Shown piece by piece: positions 1-11,440 of a stretch of 64,000 nucleotides of DNA. The translations under genes and the position numbers were made by a program. The stretch spans positions 19,996,910-20,060,909 of the forward strand of contig OY720350.1 of NCBI GenBank assembly GCA_963082975.1. Direction: 5' to 3'. The number at the start of each line of letters is the position of its first letter. Positions within the stretch are counted from its first letter, which is position 1. The notes below the pieces were generated by a model. It did no database searches, was not told the DNA's origin, and saw only the letters and a program-made list of their open reading frames with translations. The DNA is from Labia minor (taxonomy: Eukaryota; Arthropoda; Insecta; Dermaptera; Spongiphoridae).

Positions 1-790
1 AAATAAAAAAAAACAAAACTTAATTGGCTGCAGATACAATAGGCATTTAAATTTTGTTTTACCAGCATTATTAATGAGTAGATGGATGGCAGGTTCACTG
101 TCAAGCAGATAACTGGCGCATTGTCTAACACTTTGAAGGGAAGCCAGGTCCAGAGCCACTAGGACTGTTTCCCCGAGGGGCATGTCAGGGTCGTGGTTTT
201 CTTGGGCGGCGCGGGTGGCTACGTCCTCCGCGGCAACCTTGGCTTTCGATAAGTCCCGACAAGCCATTATCACTCGACAGCCTAACACATAAATCAAGAT
301 TATTAATTTACTTGACATCATAAAGGCTTATATATGTATATTCAGTATACATAGTACATACTCATGCAAATATTGTAGATATATAAAGCAATTTTTATAT
401 TATTTTAAATTTATTAAATATCTGTATTTCAATTTGGCTATAATTAAAAAAAAAACGAAGAAAAAATATTCCTATTAAAATTAATACCATAGAAATTTAA
501 TTAAATCAAAAATAATAATTAAATGATTAATACATATAAAAAACAAATTAAAAACAATACTTCCCTTCCTATCGTCGGTCGGTAAAAATTGATTAAAAAA
601 TTTAATTAATTAATGTTGAATTTATTATACATATTAAATTATACTAAATGAATATCATTATATATATTCTTATAACTACGCAAATAAAATATTCTCATTT
701 TATTATATTTTTATTTCGTTAAATAGTCATATGAAAATATAATACAATATAATACAATTTGTTAAAAATTCATTGTTAAATTACATTAGG
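1..790. repeat. Segmental duplication, block 1 copy A
   Basis: Near-identical in direct orientation to 54915-55733, including SDR exon 3 and its flanking intron. Identity stops after the shared string aggtgggtata. Confidence 0.85.
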
Positions 791-3700
791 TGGGTATACA
801 TATTTAATAAAAATAATACCTGTATTTATTTATTTATTTATTCTTGGCTTTCATGGATCTATATCCTTTTAAATAGTATTAAATTTATTTTATATTTATA
901 TCACTTATAAAGTATATATATTAATTTTTTTTAACTTGCACCTTCCTAACATGTTATATAACTCACAGTGCTACACATGACATGCCTGTAATTTATAAAT
1001 AAATATATATATTTAAATATGTAGTATAAAATTTTTTATTATTTTGAACTTTATAAAATAATAAAAAACAAATTATAAATATATCTTTAATTAAAAAAAT
1101 TCTATTATATAAAAAATTTACCTCTCTTGACAAAATCCAAAGCAGTCTCTTTGCCAAGTCCAGTATTACATCCTGTAATGACAGCAGTTTTTCCATCTAA
1201 ACGAGCTTTGGAGTGACATCGACCACTTAATACTTGCATGATTATACTCGTACTATACATAAATAAGATAGATATTCAACTATTAATTATTATTAATACA
1301 TTTATAATAATACTTTATAAAAAAAAAATTTAAAAAACCACGTTTTACTAACGGACTAAAAAGGAGAAAATAATTTTTTTCTAAAAATCCATACTGACAT
1401 TACATACAAGAGATCTGATTTGAATCAAACTGTCCATAACGTAAAACGTGGGGCGCAACAAATAATAATTTTTCTATTCAAATATGATTTCCTTTATTAA
1501 TTTTTATTTAGCATCAATCGTTGTATTTTTTAAGGCTTAAGTTTTCACCAAAATTCTTGTAGAAGGGAATATTATTAGTAATACGATAGGATAAGTTTCG
1601 TGATATAATTTTTACCGACCGACGATAGTAAGGGAGGTATTGTTATAAATATTACCTATTAAGTATTTAACAGACTTTTTGTAAAAGAGAATATTATTAG
1701 TTAATCATTAGAAGATTTATCGTATATTTAATATATTTAAAAATTGTTTAAGATACTAACTTATACTATCAAACTTTTCAAATATCAAATTTTTTATCAG
1801 ACCACTTGTAAAAGGGAATAATATTAGTAGTCCAATAGATTTTTTCTAATTTAAATTCTTTCGAGCATTAAATTTAATATTTTTGATAAAGATCAATATT
1901 CATTCATCAAATTATATTATGCGTGGTTTTAATGTTTATTTTGAGATTTATATATTTTCTATATTTTTATTAGAAACAGGATATTTTAGACATATTTGCG
2001 CCCCACGTTTTACGTTATGGACAGTTTGATTCAAATCAGATCTCTTGTATGTAATGTCAGTATGGATTTTTAGAAAAAAATTATTTTCTCCTTTTTAGTC
2101 CGTTAGTAAAACGTGGTTTTTTAAAATTTTTTTTTATAAAGTATTATTTTCTACTTTTTAGTCTTCAAATTTTGCAATCGATTTTAGTTTACTCATATTA
2201 ATTAAATTTATGAAGATAATTTAAGAAATGAATGTGTACTAAATATTTATATTTATAAAGTTGGGGATTTTATGTTTTTTTGTTTACATCCGACATTTTG
2301 AATTTTTATATATAGGAATAATTTTGGATTATTTCATTCAAATTGTAGCAATTAGAAGCTCATAGAAATGATAATATTGTATTGTCATCGAGAGCAAAGC
2401 TGTTGGTGAAGTTTCAAGAAAATCCGATGATTGGAAGTCGTCGAAAAATCGATTGCAAGATTTGACGCATACACACAGACAAGAATACAAGTTAAGTAAA
2501 ACGTGATAAAAAATAAAATACAACTACATCTATTTTAAGGTATCAGTTATTTTTATATTATACATTTTATATACTTATATAACAATTTAAAGTTATTAGA
2601 TGCTTGATTTTTCAATTTTATATTAATTTATATTTTATAAATAATATAAATATTGCGTTTGAAAATATACCATAAAATTTGAAGGATAAACTTTAAAATC
2701 ATGATTTTCTTATAAAATAGAATTAATAATTTTTCATATGAATTAATAATAGACATAAAAAAATAATTTAAATATTCAAATGCAAATTTATATATAATAA
2801 TTTAATATAGATTGATTGATTGATTTCATATTTATATAATTAAAATAATCATAATAAACAGCAGTAGGATTTGACTAGCCGCTCCACCTTCCTTTGGCGG
2901 GGTTTCCCCCCCCCCCTCCTGGGCTCTCTCAAAGACAAATTTTCATTAAGATTTTTTTTTTAAATTTAAATATTTAAAAAAGTTTTGTAAATGAAACATT
3001 GATTTTACAAAATCTGGCAAAACAATTTATTTTTGTATTTTATTTACTCGTATTCACAGTTTTAGAAAGAATATATTTTTTTCCAGCTATAAGTAAAGTA
3101 GATCATTTTAGCTTTCCTCATAGAATGAAGATAGCTTATACGATGGTCGGAAAATTTTTAAAAATTTTGCTCCGAGATGTTTTCAGATCTCCACTTTTCA
3201 GACGGTTCTGAATCAAACCTGCAAAAAAAATTTTTTGATCCGGCCGGCCGTTCGTTACCGAGATTACGTCTAAACGAAATGAGATATTGTCTTGAAATTT
3301 GATATTGAGATGTTTTTTTTTTTGAAATGATGGGCGGGGATTTGATTTTTTTTGGACAAGATCGGACCATAAGTAAGGGTAGTTTAAAGAAGTGTCAAAA
3401 CACATTTTATTGATTTTTCTCAATAAATACCGATTTTTATGAGAATTATACTATCGTATTAAATTTATAGGGAATCGAATTTACTAAAAGTTTCATTATA
3501 TTCATTTTTACGTAAACTTAATAATAAAGGAGAGATATTTTTAAAAAAAACTACTCTAAGATGTGGGAAGCTTATCGTCTACCCGTAGTGGCAGGATATT
3601 TTGAAAAAAAAATCTGGAGTGTCTCCACTCGACTATCTCGCAAATTTGAATTTGATTAAATAACATATATTAATTTAAATTAAATTAAATCAATTAAATT

Positions 3701-4482
3701 ATAAATTAAAATTAATAAATAATATTTATTAAATCAGCGCATGTTTGGCTCTTTGTTGATGGCACCACGTCACGTGTTGGCACGTGAGTTTTGCAGTGTT
3801 AAAAAGAAAATTTAGCAAAAAAATAGATTTTATGTGATGTAATCTGTAATTAGTCTTCGCTTCATAATTTTTTTATGAAATTAACATTTAATATATTAAT
3901 AATAAAAAGCATTTAGAATTTAAGTAATATTTTTATTATTCCCCATGAAGCCGTGGCCTACTGGGAATCACTGTACTAAGTTATACTTTAAGAAGTTTTT
4001 TTGCAAATAAAAATAAGGATTATATTTTTTCTTTTTTATTTGTAATATAATAAATTATGTACTGTACATAATATATTGCAATTTGAATTTTTTTTTCTCT
4101 TCTGGGGGGGGGAGGGTTAAAACCCTAAAAAACCTCTGGTTGCGCCACTGTAAACTGTAAATATAATATATATACCGAAATGGTAGAATAATATAAAATG
4201 AAATGTAATATATATTTTAATAATATTGAACAAACGAAACCTTCCCAAGTTCATATGAATTATAATATATAGTTTTTAATATTTAATGTGTTAAATCAGG
4301 GGTGGCCAACCCGCGGCCCGCGGGCCGCATGTGGCCCGCCGTAAACATTTTTGCGGCCCGCGAGATTCATCACACTTTTATATTCTGCACCCTCATGAAA
4401 CAAATATCGCACTAGTGAAATATATATGATTTCATTTTTTTTTATTTTAGTATTATATATATTTTACAATGTGCATTCAGTA

Positions 4483-4529
<47 letters not shown>

Positions 4530-5629
4530 GTTTATATGTAAAAATAATAGTAAACATAATAAAAATTCATTATTTTTCAATTTGTCACGCCAAACAATAT
4601 CTATAATGGGTGTAAATCTAATATGGGTATGTATAATTTTATATGCGGCCCGCGAAGTTATGATGCATTTCCAAAGTGGCCCGCAAGATCATTTGGGTTG
4701 GCCACCTCTGTGTTAAATAAAGTAAAGATTTCGTGGGTAATAAAAAAAAATTTAATTAAAACATAAGAATTTATTGATAGTTACACGAATCAAATAAAAA
4801 ACCCATTATTATAGATGAAAAAAAAAAGAAATTTCAAGAATGATATATTGGATAAATTGATAAATATATATATATATATAATATATTTATATATGTACTC
4901 GTATATAACTATATATATATTATTCACCTAATATTTTAAGTTAAAATTAAAAATGTTATTAATATAAAATTAATTAAAAATTTAATTAATATTTAAAAAT
5001 AAATAATTTTCATTTATAATAGATTAATGAATTTATTTATTTACCTTGTTAGAAAATACTTAAATAATTATATTATAATGTAACTAAATTTAATTTCAAG
5101 AATTTAGTTCATAATTTATTTTGAAATAAAAATTAACGTTGTTTTTAATACATATCCATGATTATATGATTGAATGAAATGTAATTTAAAAAGAAAATTA
5201 AATAATATATATATATATATATATATACTTATGTTATAATATTACAATATAAGTATTTATTATAAAAATAAAAGTTCTCTTCAATAATTTAACTTCTAAG
5301 TCATATAATAAAAAATATATTAAATATAAATTAAATGACGAGGCCAGGTTCGATACAATAAATAAGTAAGAAGAAATCTAGAAATTATAAAAAAGATATT
5401 TTTTTTATTTAATACAAACTAATACTATAGGTAAAAAAAACTATGGAACTATTTTTTTTTTGTATTATATCTTAATAGGAGGGCATTAATCAAGAGTTTA
5501 CCTTCTAGTATTCGTGGATTTATTCCGTCTGAAAAAGAATCGTATTCCTGTGCCTGTTAGGATGGTCGTAAATGCGAAGATCCCCATGGCTGATGGATTC
5601 AGCCACTGCTTAAGCCAGCCATCCGTCAT
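63..5629 (-). CDS. SDR family retinol-dehydrogenase-like gene, 5' part (copy A)
   Basis: Three exons join in phase: 5502-5629, 1122-1225 and 63-281; the gene runs off the left edge. The start ATG at 5629 has an in-frame TGA four codons upstream. Residues 1-42 hold a hydrophobic stretch (about 14-31) followed by RR, a likely N-terminal ER or mitochondrial anchor. Exon 2 gives SGRCHSKARLDGKT and the cofactor motif TGCNTGLG (TGxxxGxG, about residues 60-67). Exon 3 gives VIMACRD and ends at LINNAG. The order matches microsomal NAD(P)-dependent retinol dehydrogenases (RDH11/12/13 type), which interconvert retinal and retinol or reduce other lipid carbonyls. The catalytic YxxxK would lie in exons outside the window. 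Donors and acceptors are all GT/AG. The 4.3-kb intron between exons 1 and 2 carries several transposons. Substrate is not inferable. Confidence 0.8.
544..586 (+). repeat. R2 family, 3' end fragment
   Basis: The string ending cctatcgtcggtcggtaaaaa is the R2 3' terminus seen in full at 12104. It also sits at the matching position in copy B (about 55478-55505), so it predates the duplication. Confidence 0.5.
1309..2145. mobile_element. Foldback element with 150-bp terminal inverted repeats
   Basis: Arms 1309-1458 and 1996-2145 are near-perfect reverse complements, both containing the motif CCACGTTTTACTAACGGAC and ending inward at GGGGCGCAA. The spacer of about 540 bp has no ORF. It contains an R2 end (1609-1640, minus) and three degraded tandem units starting gtaaaagggaatattattag, about 120 bp apart (about 1559, 1680 and 1808). 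It lies in the SDR intron and is absent from copy B. The class is unassigned. Confidence 0.75.
2146..2861. other. AT-rich intronic stretch, no gene seen
   Basis: Low-complexity AT sequence. A slightly richer patch at 2380-2490 resembles the 'gaagtttcaagaaaatccgatgattgga' style of degraded arthropod repeats, but no boundaries are visible. Confidence 0.4.
2862..4150 (+). mobile_element. Degraded relative of the 8789-11097 MULE-like element
   Basis: Both ends match the 8.8-kb element: the left end reads cagtaggatttgactagccgctcc, and the right end reads tggttgcgccactg at 4137-4150. About 740 bp of left arm (2862-3600) and 300 bp of right arm (3850-4150) are shared. The transposase-bearing centre is gone, and an R1 fragment (3614-3805) sits at the junction. 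Flanks share only taaac, so the target duplication is unclear. Confidence 0.7.
3614..3805 (+). repeat. R1 family, 5' fragment
   Basis: Begins ctggagtgtctccactcgac and runs through the cgcatgtttggctctttgtt and cacgtcacgtgttgg core to gcagtgttaaaaa. The 3' half with the hairpin is missing. Confidence 0.75.
4297..4710. mobile_element. hAT-type MITE with perfect 8-bp TSD
   Basis: Terminal inverted repeats CAGGGGTGGCCAACCC and GGGTTGGCCACCTCTG differ at one base. Target duplication TGTTAAAT is perfect at 4289-4296 and 4711-4718. It is 414 bp, with repeated gcggcccgc motifs and an internal (TTA)n run near 4481-4525. No transposase. It lies in the SDR intron. Confidence 0.85.
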
Positions 5630-5870
5630 GAATGAAGGTCCTCAACTAAGGTGTACGTATAAGAGAGAGAGAGTTAAAATTTTTTACTTCAGAACGTTGT
5701 TAACGGGATTTTCGCTCGACCTACTATACCAAATAACAATACCACCATGAACTTAACATCGATCTTCACAAAATAAATCAAATGTATATTTTGTTTTAAT
5801 TTCTACCAACAATATATATATATATACTGGACACTGCTTCGAATCCACACGGTCTCAACGAATAATTAAT
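4985..5870. repeat. Segmental duplication, block 2 copy A
   Basis: Matches 56330-57228 and contains SDR exon 1. Outside exon 1 it is AT-rich intron and upstream sequence with (TA)n runs. Confidence 0.85.
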
Positions 5871-5879
5871 TCCTACGGT

Positions 5880-5975
5880 ACTGCAGAATAAGAAGCCGAA
5901 ACGTTAAATGTTTATCTAATTCAATAAATAAATTATACAGATATGTTGTCTTTTAATAAAAATTCATTTAATAAT
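5880..5975 (+). repeat. Short 'GAAACGTT…GTCTTTTAATAAAA' module
   Basis: Reads actgcagaataagaagccg, then aaacgtt, then tgttgtcttttaataaaaatt. Recurs at 28850-28985 and 61684-61810. It resembles 3' parts of arthropod Penelope-like elements, but no reverse transcriptase is nearby. Confidence 0.45.
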
Positions 5976-6250
5976 TATGAAAAAAAATGACAAAAGTTTT
6001 AATTAAATTTATTTTTAAAATATTTGCACCTGCGTGATATAAATTGATAATTAAAATGAAAAAATAATTAGAATTGGTTATTTTAATAGGTGATATAAAA
6101 AAAAAGTTTGTTTTTAATAAAATGATAAAAAATTAATTTCTAGCTTTTTTTAAACTAAAAATTAATAAAATCTATAGAATAGGAGTAACTACCAATATAC
6201 TTAAGTAGATGAAACCTTCTCTATTCTTTTCTATTCTTTTATTTTAAGTA

Positions 6251-7334
6251 CGAGGGCAGGTCAATTAGTGCGTGACTTTTTGTATGAGGTTTTTGGATAA
6301 AAAATTGTTTTATTTTTCAAGGTAGAGTCTCCTTTGAGCTTTATCACTTCGTCCAACGTTTCTTGGAATTTTTTTTATCCCTTCCAAAAAATAAGATTTG
6401 TCGAGGACATCAAAATACGTATTTGTTTATGATTTCATCGTTGGAGTCAAATCTCTTTACACCGAGCCATTTCTTCAGGTTTGGAAATAAGAAATAGTCC
6501 TTCGGGATTAATGCCGAACAATAGGGCGGGTGAGGGGGCAATTCTTATTCCAATTCATGGATTTTCTTGGAAATTCACTTTTTACTATCTCGTAAGAGAT
6601 AGTATTGCGATCACGAAAATTTTCGATGTTGAGATTTTGATGTTTTTATACGTTTTGAAGGTTCCTGAATCATTTTCACTAAGGTTCAAAAATGTCTGTG
6701 TGTGTGTATGTGTGTGTGTGTTATGTACATACATATGTAGGCAAGTTTACGCAAAAACGGTTTGAGCTAGAATGATGAAATTTGGTACATGAGCATAATT
6801 CAAAATTCATAGTTTTCTATCAACTTGGAGAAAGAGGGTCATTACTTGCAACGTTTTGATTTTTTTTCCTCTAAAGTGACCGTAAAAATAAAGATATATG
6901 TTTGATAATTTTTCACATGATTAATAATTGTATAAAACTGCTATATATAGAATTTCAGCTTGATTGAATCGCTGAAAGTACCAAAACACTGCAAATCTCA
7001 CGCGCCAACACGTGACGTGGTGCTATCAACAAAAAGCCAAACATGCGCTGGTTTAAAATTTATTATTTATAATTTATAATTAATTAAATTCAATTTAAAT
7101 ATAATATATTATGTTATTTAATCCAATTCAAATTGCGAGATAGTCGAGTGGAGACACTCCAGGTAATTTCCATTTTCTTCTCAAATCACGAGGTAGTTGC
7201 TATTAATGGATGTCAAAAAAAACTAAAAGACCCAGCTGGTTCAAATTTCGACAGGAGTCAGCTGATAGTAGTGTTGCCATTTCTTTTAAGAGTCGAGAAA
7301 TTCAAAAAGTCACAAACTTATTGACCTGCCCTCA
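6251..7334 (-). mobile_element. Mariner remnant, interrupted by R1 (copy A)
   Basis: Ends CGAGGGCAGGTCAAT and ATTGACCTGCCCTCA are flanked by TA. The minus strand near 6340-6480 reads as a mariner transposase tail (KKWLGVKRFDSNDE, then SYFLEGIKK). Most of the transposase is deleted. An R1 copy is inserted at 6584-7162. The copy at 62081-62613 lacks that insertion. Confidence 0.75.
6584..7162 (-). repeat. R1 family, near-complete copy with a matching empty site
   Basis: Starts with the hairpin actatctcgtaagagatagt, contains a (TG)n tract, and ends gcgagatagtcgagtggaga then cactccag. The duplicate mariner at 62 kb reads straight through as aaattcacttttttccattt, so both ends of this insertion are exposed. 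Confidence 0.85.
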
Positions 7335-8187
7335 TAAATCTCCAAATTGAAAATAAAAACAAACTTGTGTTTATCAATTTTAAATATAACTAGCTCAATC
7401 ATTTGAATTTCTCTTAGCAACGAATGGATTGTTTTAATATTTTTTAGAAATAAAAGTATAGTTTGAAGAAAACTCTATAAAATAATAAAGTTTTTTATAA
7501 TAAAACATCGAACCTCTAATAATTGGAGTTTACGGTATCTATGATATAGCCGCCTTATAGGACTATATAAAAATATTTTGGTGAATTTTGTAACAATTTA
7601 ACAATCCGCCCAGCTAATTTTGATTCTCTAACCTTATCAGTAATATCCCAGGCAGGCAGAAAGATATAAAAAAATTCTAAACCTATATTTTGATTCTTGG
7701 GTATATGAATTTAAAGATTTTCATGTTTTGATTTTTATATTTATAAGATTTATTGTCATCTTGAACTGTTAGAAGTTTCAATATATATACCTACACATAA
7801 ATATATAGATTATATAATAAATATAATTTTTTTTTAATATATATTAAGATTAGATAGTAAGGTTAAGATTTTTTATATCTAATTCCAATTATTTAATTAT
7901 ACATAGAAATAAAAATAAAAGAATTGTATTGATCTTTTTAACGTGTAAATCTCATGAAGAGTTCACTGCTATCCAGGCAGATAATCATTTTACTCAATTA
8001 AACTTCGAACGAAATAAATGGTATAGTGTCATATCCAGACCATTACTTTGTCTGGTTTTAACGAAGATATATATACTGCCGATTTTGAAATATCCTTGAA
8101 TTGAACAAACCTTTATTTATGAGTATCTATGTATAAAGTATAGTTTTAACAAAAATAAATAAATAAATAAAATTTTCTATATTATTA

Positions 8188-8490
8188 TTACCGACCGACG
8201 ATAGTAAGAAAGGAATTGTTTTCACACCAAATTTCACATGTGGAGATTTTTACATATCTCCACAAATCAAGCATTTTCTTAAGAGAAAAAACTAATTTTA
8301 GCATGATGTCTGTCCGTCCGTCCGTCAGTATAGATGTGTACAGCCTGAAGGGCTCAACGGATTTTGATGAAATTTGGTATATATAATGCAACAGTATGAT
8401 GGATTGTTCAACTTTTGGTGCAAATCCGGAAACCGGAAGTGGTAGTATTAGCGATCGACGATAGGAAGGGAAGGGTTATTTTCACACCAA
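8188..8490 (-). repeat. R2 family copy
   Basis: Begins ttaccgaccgacgatagtaag, has the hairpin gtggagatttttacatatct followed by ccac, a gtccgtccgtcc microsatellite, the gattttgatgaaatttggta motif, and ends gcgatcgacgataggaaggg. Nearly identical to 63463-63760. Confidence 0.8.
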
Positions 8491-8788
8491 AATTCAGAAT
8501 TACAGAAATTATTTTCTCCTTTTTAGTGCATTTAAATAAAAGCTGCTTTTAAAAAGTTTTTTATATTTTTTTTTTTAATTTTAATTATTATTAATATTCT
8601 TAAAGGATGATTTATCTATTTTCATTGTAAATATTCTGTTTAGAAAAATTTAAAAAAAAAAATTTAATAAAGAATAAATAAATTTTAATTTAGAATAAAA
8701 AATATTTTTTCTGAAATTAAAATTAATTATATAAAATTTAAATATATAAATCAGATTGATTATTTTATTATCATATGTCACAGTGGGA

Positions 8789-11097
8789 CAGTGGCGCAAC
8801 CAGGATTTGATCCTGGGGGGGGGTTTTGACTAGCCGCTCCACCTTCCTATGGCGCCCCCCCCCCCCCCCGGGCTCTCTCAAAGACAAATTTTCATTAAGA
8901 TTTTTTTTTTATATTAAATATTTAAAAAAGTTTTGTAAATGAAACACTGATTTTACAAAATCTGGCAATAAAATTTAATTTTGTATTTTATTTACTCGTA
9001 TTCACAGTTTTAGAAAGAAAATATTTTTTTCCAGCTATAAGTAAATCATTTTAGCTTTCCAAATGAAATAAGGATAGCTTATACGATGATCGGAAAATTT
9101 TGAAAATTTTTGCTCCGAGATTCTTCGAGAATTCCACTTTTCAAACGGTTCTGAATCCAAAACTGCAAAAAAATTTTTTGAACCGGCTTGTTACCGAGAT
9201 TACGTCTAAACAAAATGAGATATTGTCTTGAAATTTGATATTTAGATGTTTTTTTTTTGGGAATGATGGACGGGGATTGGATTGTTTTTGGACAAGATCG
9301 GACCATAAGTAAGGGTAGTTTAAAGAGGTGTCAAAGCACATTTTATTGATTTTCTCAATAAATACCGATTTTTATGAGAATTATCATACTATCGTATTAA
9401 ATTTATAGGGAATCGAATTTACTAAAAGTTTCATTATATTCATTTTTACCTAAACTTAATAATAAAGGAGTTATTTATAAAAAACTACTTAGAGATTTCG
9501 AAAGCTTTTCGTCCGCCCGTAGTGGCAGGATATTTTGAAAGAAATCATGTAAAAATCCCTAAGAAAAAATTCCTAAATAAAAAATTTCCCTAATTTTTTT
9601 TACTTATTTAATAATGAATAGCCGAAGAGACTTAAATGAGGTAGTTGGTGTCATCCCATCTGTTCCATCTGGTTTTTTAGCGTCCCATTTTTCATGGTTT
9701 GCCTTCATTATAGTCAGAAGCTTATCATGCGAGTCGCTGAATCGTTTCCTTGGTGAACCAGGCTTCTTACCACGAACTTCACGACAGATTTCCAAAGAGA
9801 TAAGGTTATGCTCAATATGGATTTGCTTAATCAGGTTCCATACTGATGTCTTGTAACCTCCTAAGCGTGAACGAAGAGCATTGTTGTAACCTTCCAATGC
9901 ATTATTTGTTCGAGGCAAACCCATCAAAGTGGCATCGGAGATGTTCCAATGTTCCAATGTCGAATTCGGGGTCATAAAAGCCAGCCAAAAATTGTTCACC
10001 TAGCCAAGTGCGCTCGAAGTAAGAAAAAAGATCACGAAGTTTTACCCTGTTGGTCGTCCAGCTAATGCTTGGTAGGCTACAATGACTTTTGATGGTGGTA
10101 CCAAAACCAAAGCTACAAGAGTTCGTAAATGAGTGGAGTTGTCAGGATTATCTATATCATTATAGAGCTTCAAAACTTCTGGCATTGATTTGATGTTTCT
10201 ATAAATGCATTGAGCAAAATGAAAAAGACAACCTCTGATGATAGTAAATTTCACAAATTGCGTTATATACTGGTGAAATATACGGTGCAAATGGTGTATT
10301 TTGTATTTGGAATCATTAAGCTATTAAAACGTATGATAATAAACTGAATTTGAGTAAATTCCCTTTATTTTACATACGAATTTTTTTGGAAAAATCACGT
10401 GTGTGGGCCCTATGTATGTATTTTTTGACCTATTTTTCCCTACTTTCGGTCCAGGCCCGATTACCTCCTTGGGAGGTCGTGTCTCAGGCAACTGGGTGTC
10501 ATGCTCACCTTGTGATTTAATTTTCACAATTAAAATTAATACAAAAATGAAAAAAATTGTTTTTAGGGATTTTTTCAGTCAGCGATATTTTTATTTAGGG
10601 GTTTTCGGTTTTAGGGATTTTTGACTTTTATGGATTTTTTCCTTTAGGGATTTTTACCCGTTTCCATTTTGAAAATATTTGTCTTCGCTTCATAATTTTT
10701 ATGAAATTAGCAATTAATGTATTATTAATAAAAAATATTTAGAATTTGCGTAATATTTTAATTTATTTTATATTTAAATAATAGTCAAATTGGAAAATTT
10801 CAGAATCATCTAGTAATCTTATATTAAGTCTTTTGTTTTTTATGATTTAGGAGAAATAATAAAAAAAAATTTTATTTCTTATATTTAATTCTGTACGAAA
10901 AAATAAGCAATTTTTTTGTGTTGAAATTTGTTTAAAATAAAATAAACTTACTTATTATAAACTAAGTTATACTTTAAGAATTATTTTTTTTTTCTTTTCT
11001 ATTTGTAATATAGTACATAATATACAGCAATTTATATTTTTTTCAATCCTGGGGAGGGTTTTAACCCCCAAACCCCCCCCCCCTGGTTGCGCCACTG
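8789..11097 (-). mobile_element. MULE-like DNA transposon, 2.3 kb, with 8-bp TSD
   Basis: Terminal inverted repeats CAGTGGCGCAACCAGG and CCTGGTTGCGCCACTG match perfectly. Target duplication CAGTGGGA is perfect at 8781-8788 and 11098-11105. The interior carries a decayed MULE-type transposase on the minus strand (9604-10290). The flanking arms (8810-9535 and 10680-11080) recur at 2862-4150. The CAGTGGCG ends and 8-bp duplication look hAT-like, while the protein looks MULE-like. A perfect TSD suggests fairly recent insertion, despite the broken transposase. Confidence 0.85.
9604..10290 (-). pseudogene. Broken MULE transposase
   Basis: The minus strand reads GCLFHFAQCIYR and ALVLVPPSKVIVAYQALA, then in a second frame VKLRDLFSYFERTWLGEQFL, then in a third frame LPRTNNALEGYNNALRSRLG. 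These follow one another in MULE-domain transposases (the GC-FHF-Q, FERT-(Y/W)-IG and RTNN-EG blocks). Frame changes lie near 10050 and near 9950; the second coincides with a doubled ttccaatg. The upstream catalytic part is not readable. It probably derives from a donor that supplied transposase to related elements, and is now inactive. Confidence 0.75.
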
Positions 11098-11289
11098 CAG
11101 TGGGATGTTATAATATCCAATTTATTAATGGTTAATTGATAAAGATGAAGTTTTTAAATATTTGGAACAAAATAGTTTTTAAAAATGAGCAAAAAATAAA
11201 AATTTAATATGTGTAAAACGTACCTTAAAATTCAATTAAAAGATTAAAATCAAATTTAATAAATAATTATAATTATTTCATGAATTTGC

Positions 11290-11440
11290 AAATAATTCTG
11301 TTTTTGAATGCGCGCGCACCTTTCCACTACCCCGAGCTCCCTTCGCTTTCTTACTCCTTCGCCCGCCTCAGCAGTGCATTCATACGCAGAGCTGATTCCG
11401 GCTAAAATCAACCCTTAATCACTCGATAATAAAATAAGTT
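11290..11440. other. GC-richer patch of unknown nature
   Basis: Contains gcgcgcgcacc, a pyrimidine-rich ttcgctttcttactccttcg and several CG dinucleotides, unlike its AT-rich surroundings. No ORF or element end was recognised. Confidence 0.3.

Larger units (their letters stand above)
5873..8732. repeat. Segmental duplication, block 3 copy A
   Basis: Matches 61702-64000 in direct orientation, except that this copy carries an R1 element at 6584-7162. The counterpart is cut by the right window edge. Confidence 0.85.

Noticed and set aside
3136-3423. ORF shared with 9079-9341 (MCFDTSLNYPYLWSD…)
   Set aside because: Both lie in the arms of the MULE-like element, overlap in two frames and contain homopolymers. 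Conservation is explained by repeat copies.
5514-5750. Plus-strand ORF conserved at 56854-57078
   Set aside because: It is the antisense shadow of the SDR first exon and is conserved because of the duplication.
5880-5910. Hammerhead ribozyme at the GAAACGTT module
   Set aside because: The CUGANGA core is not present (CTGCAGA instead) and stem II is weak.
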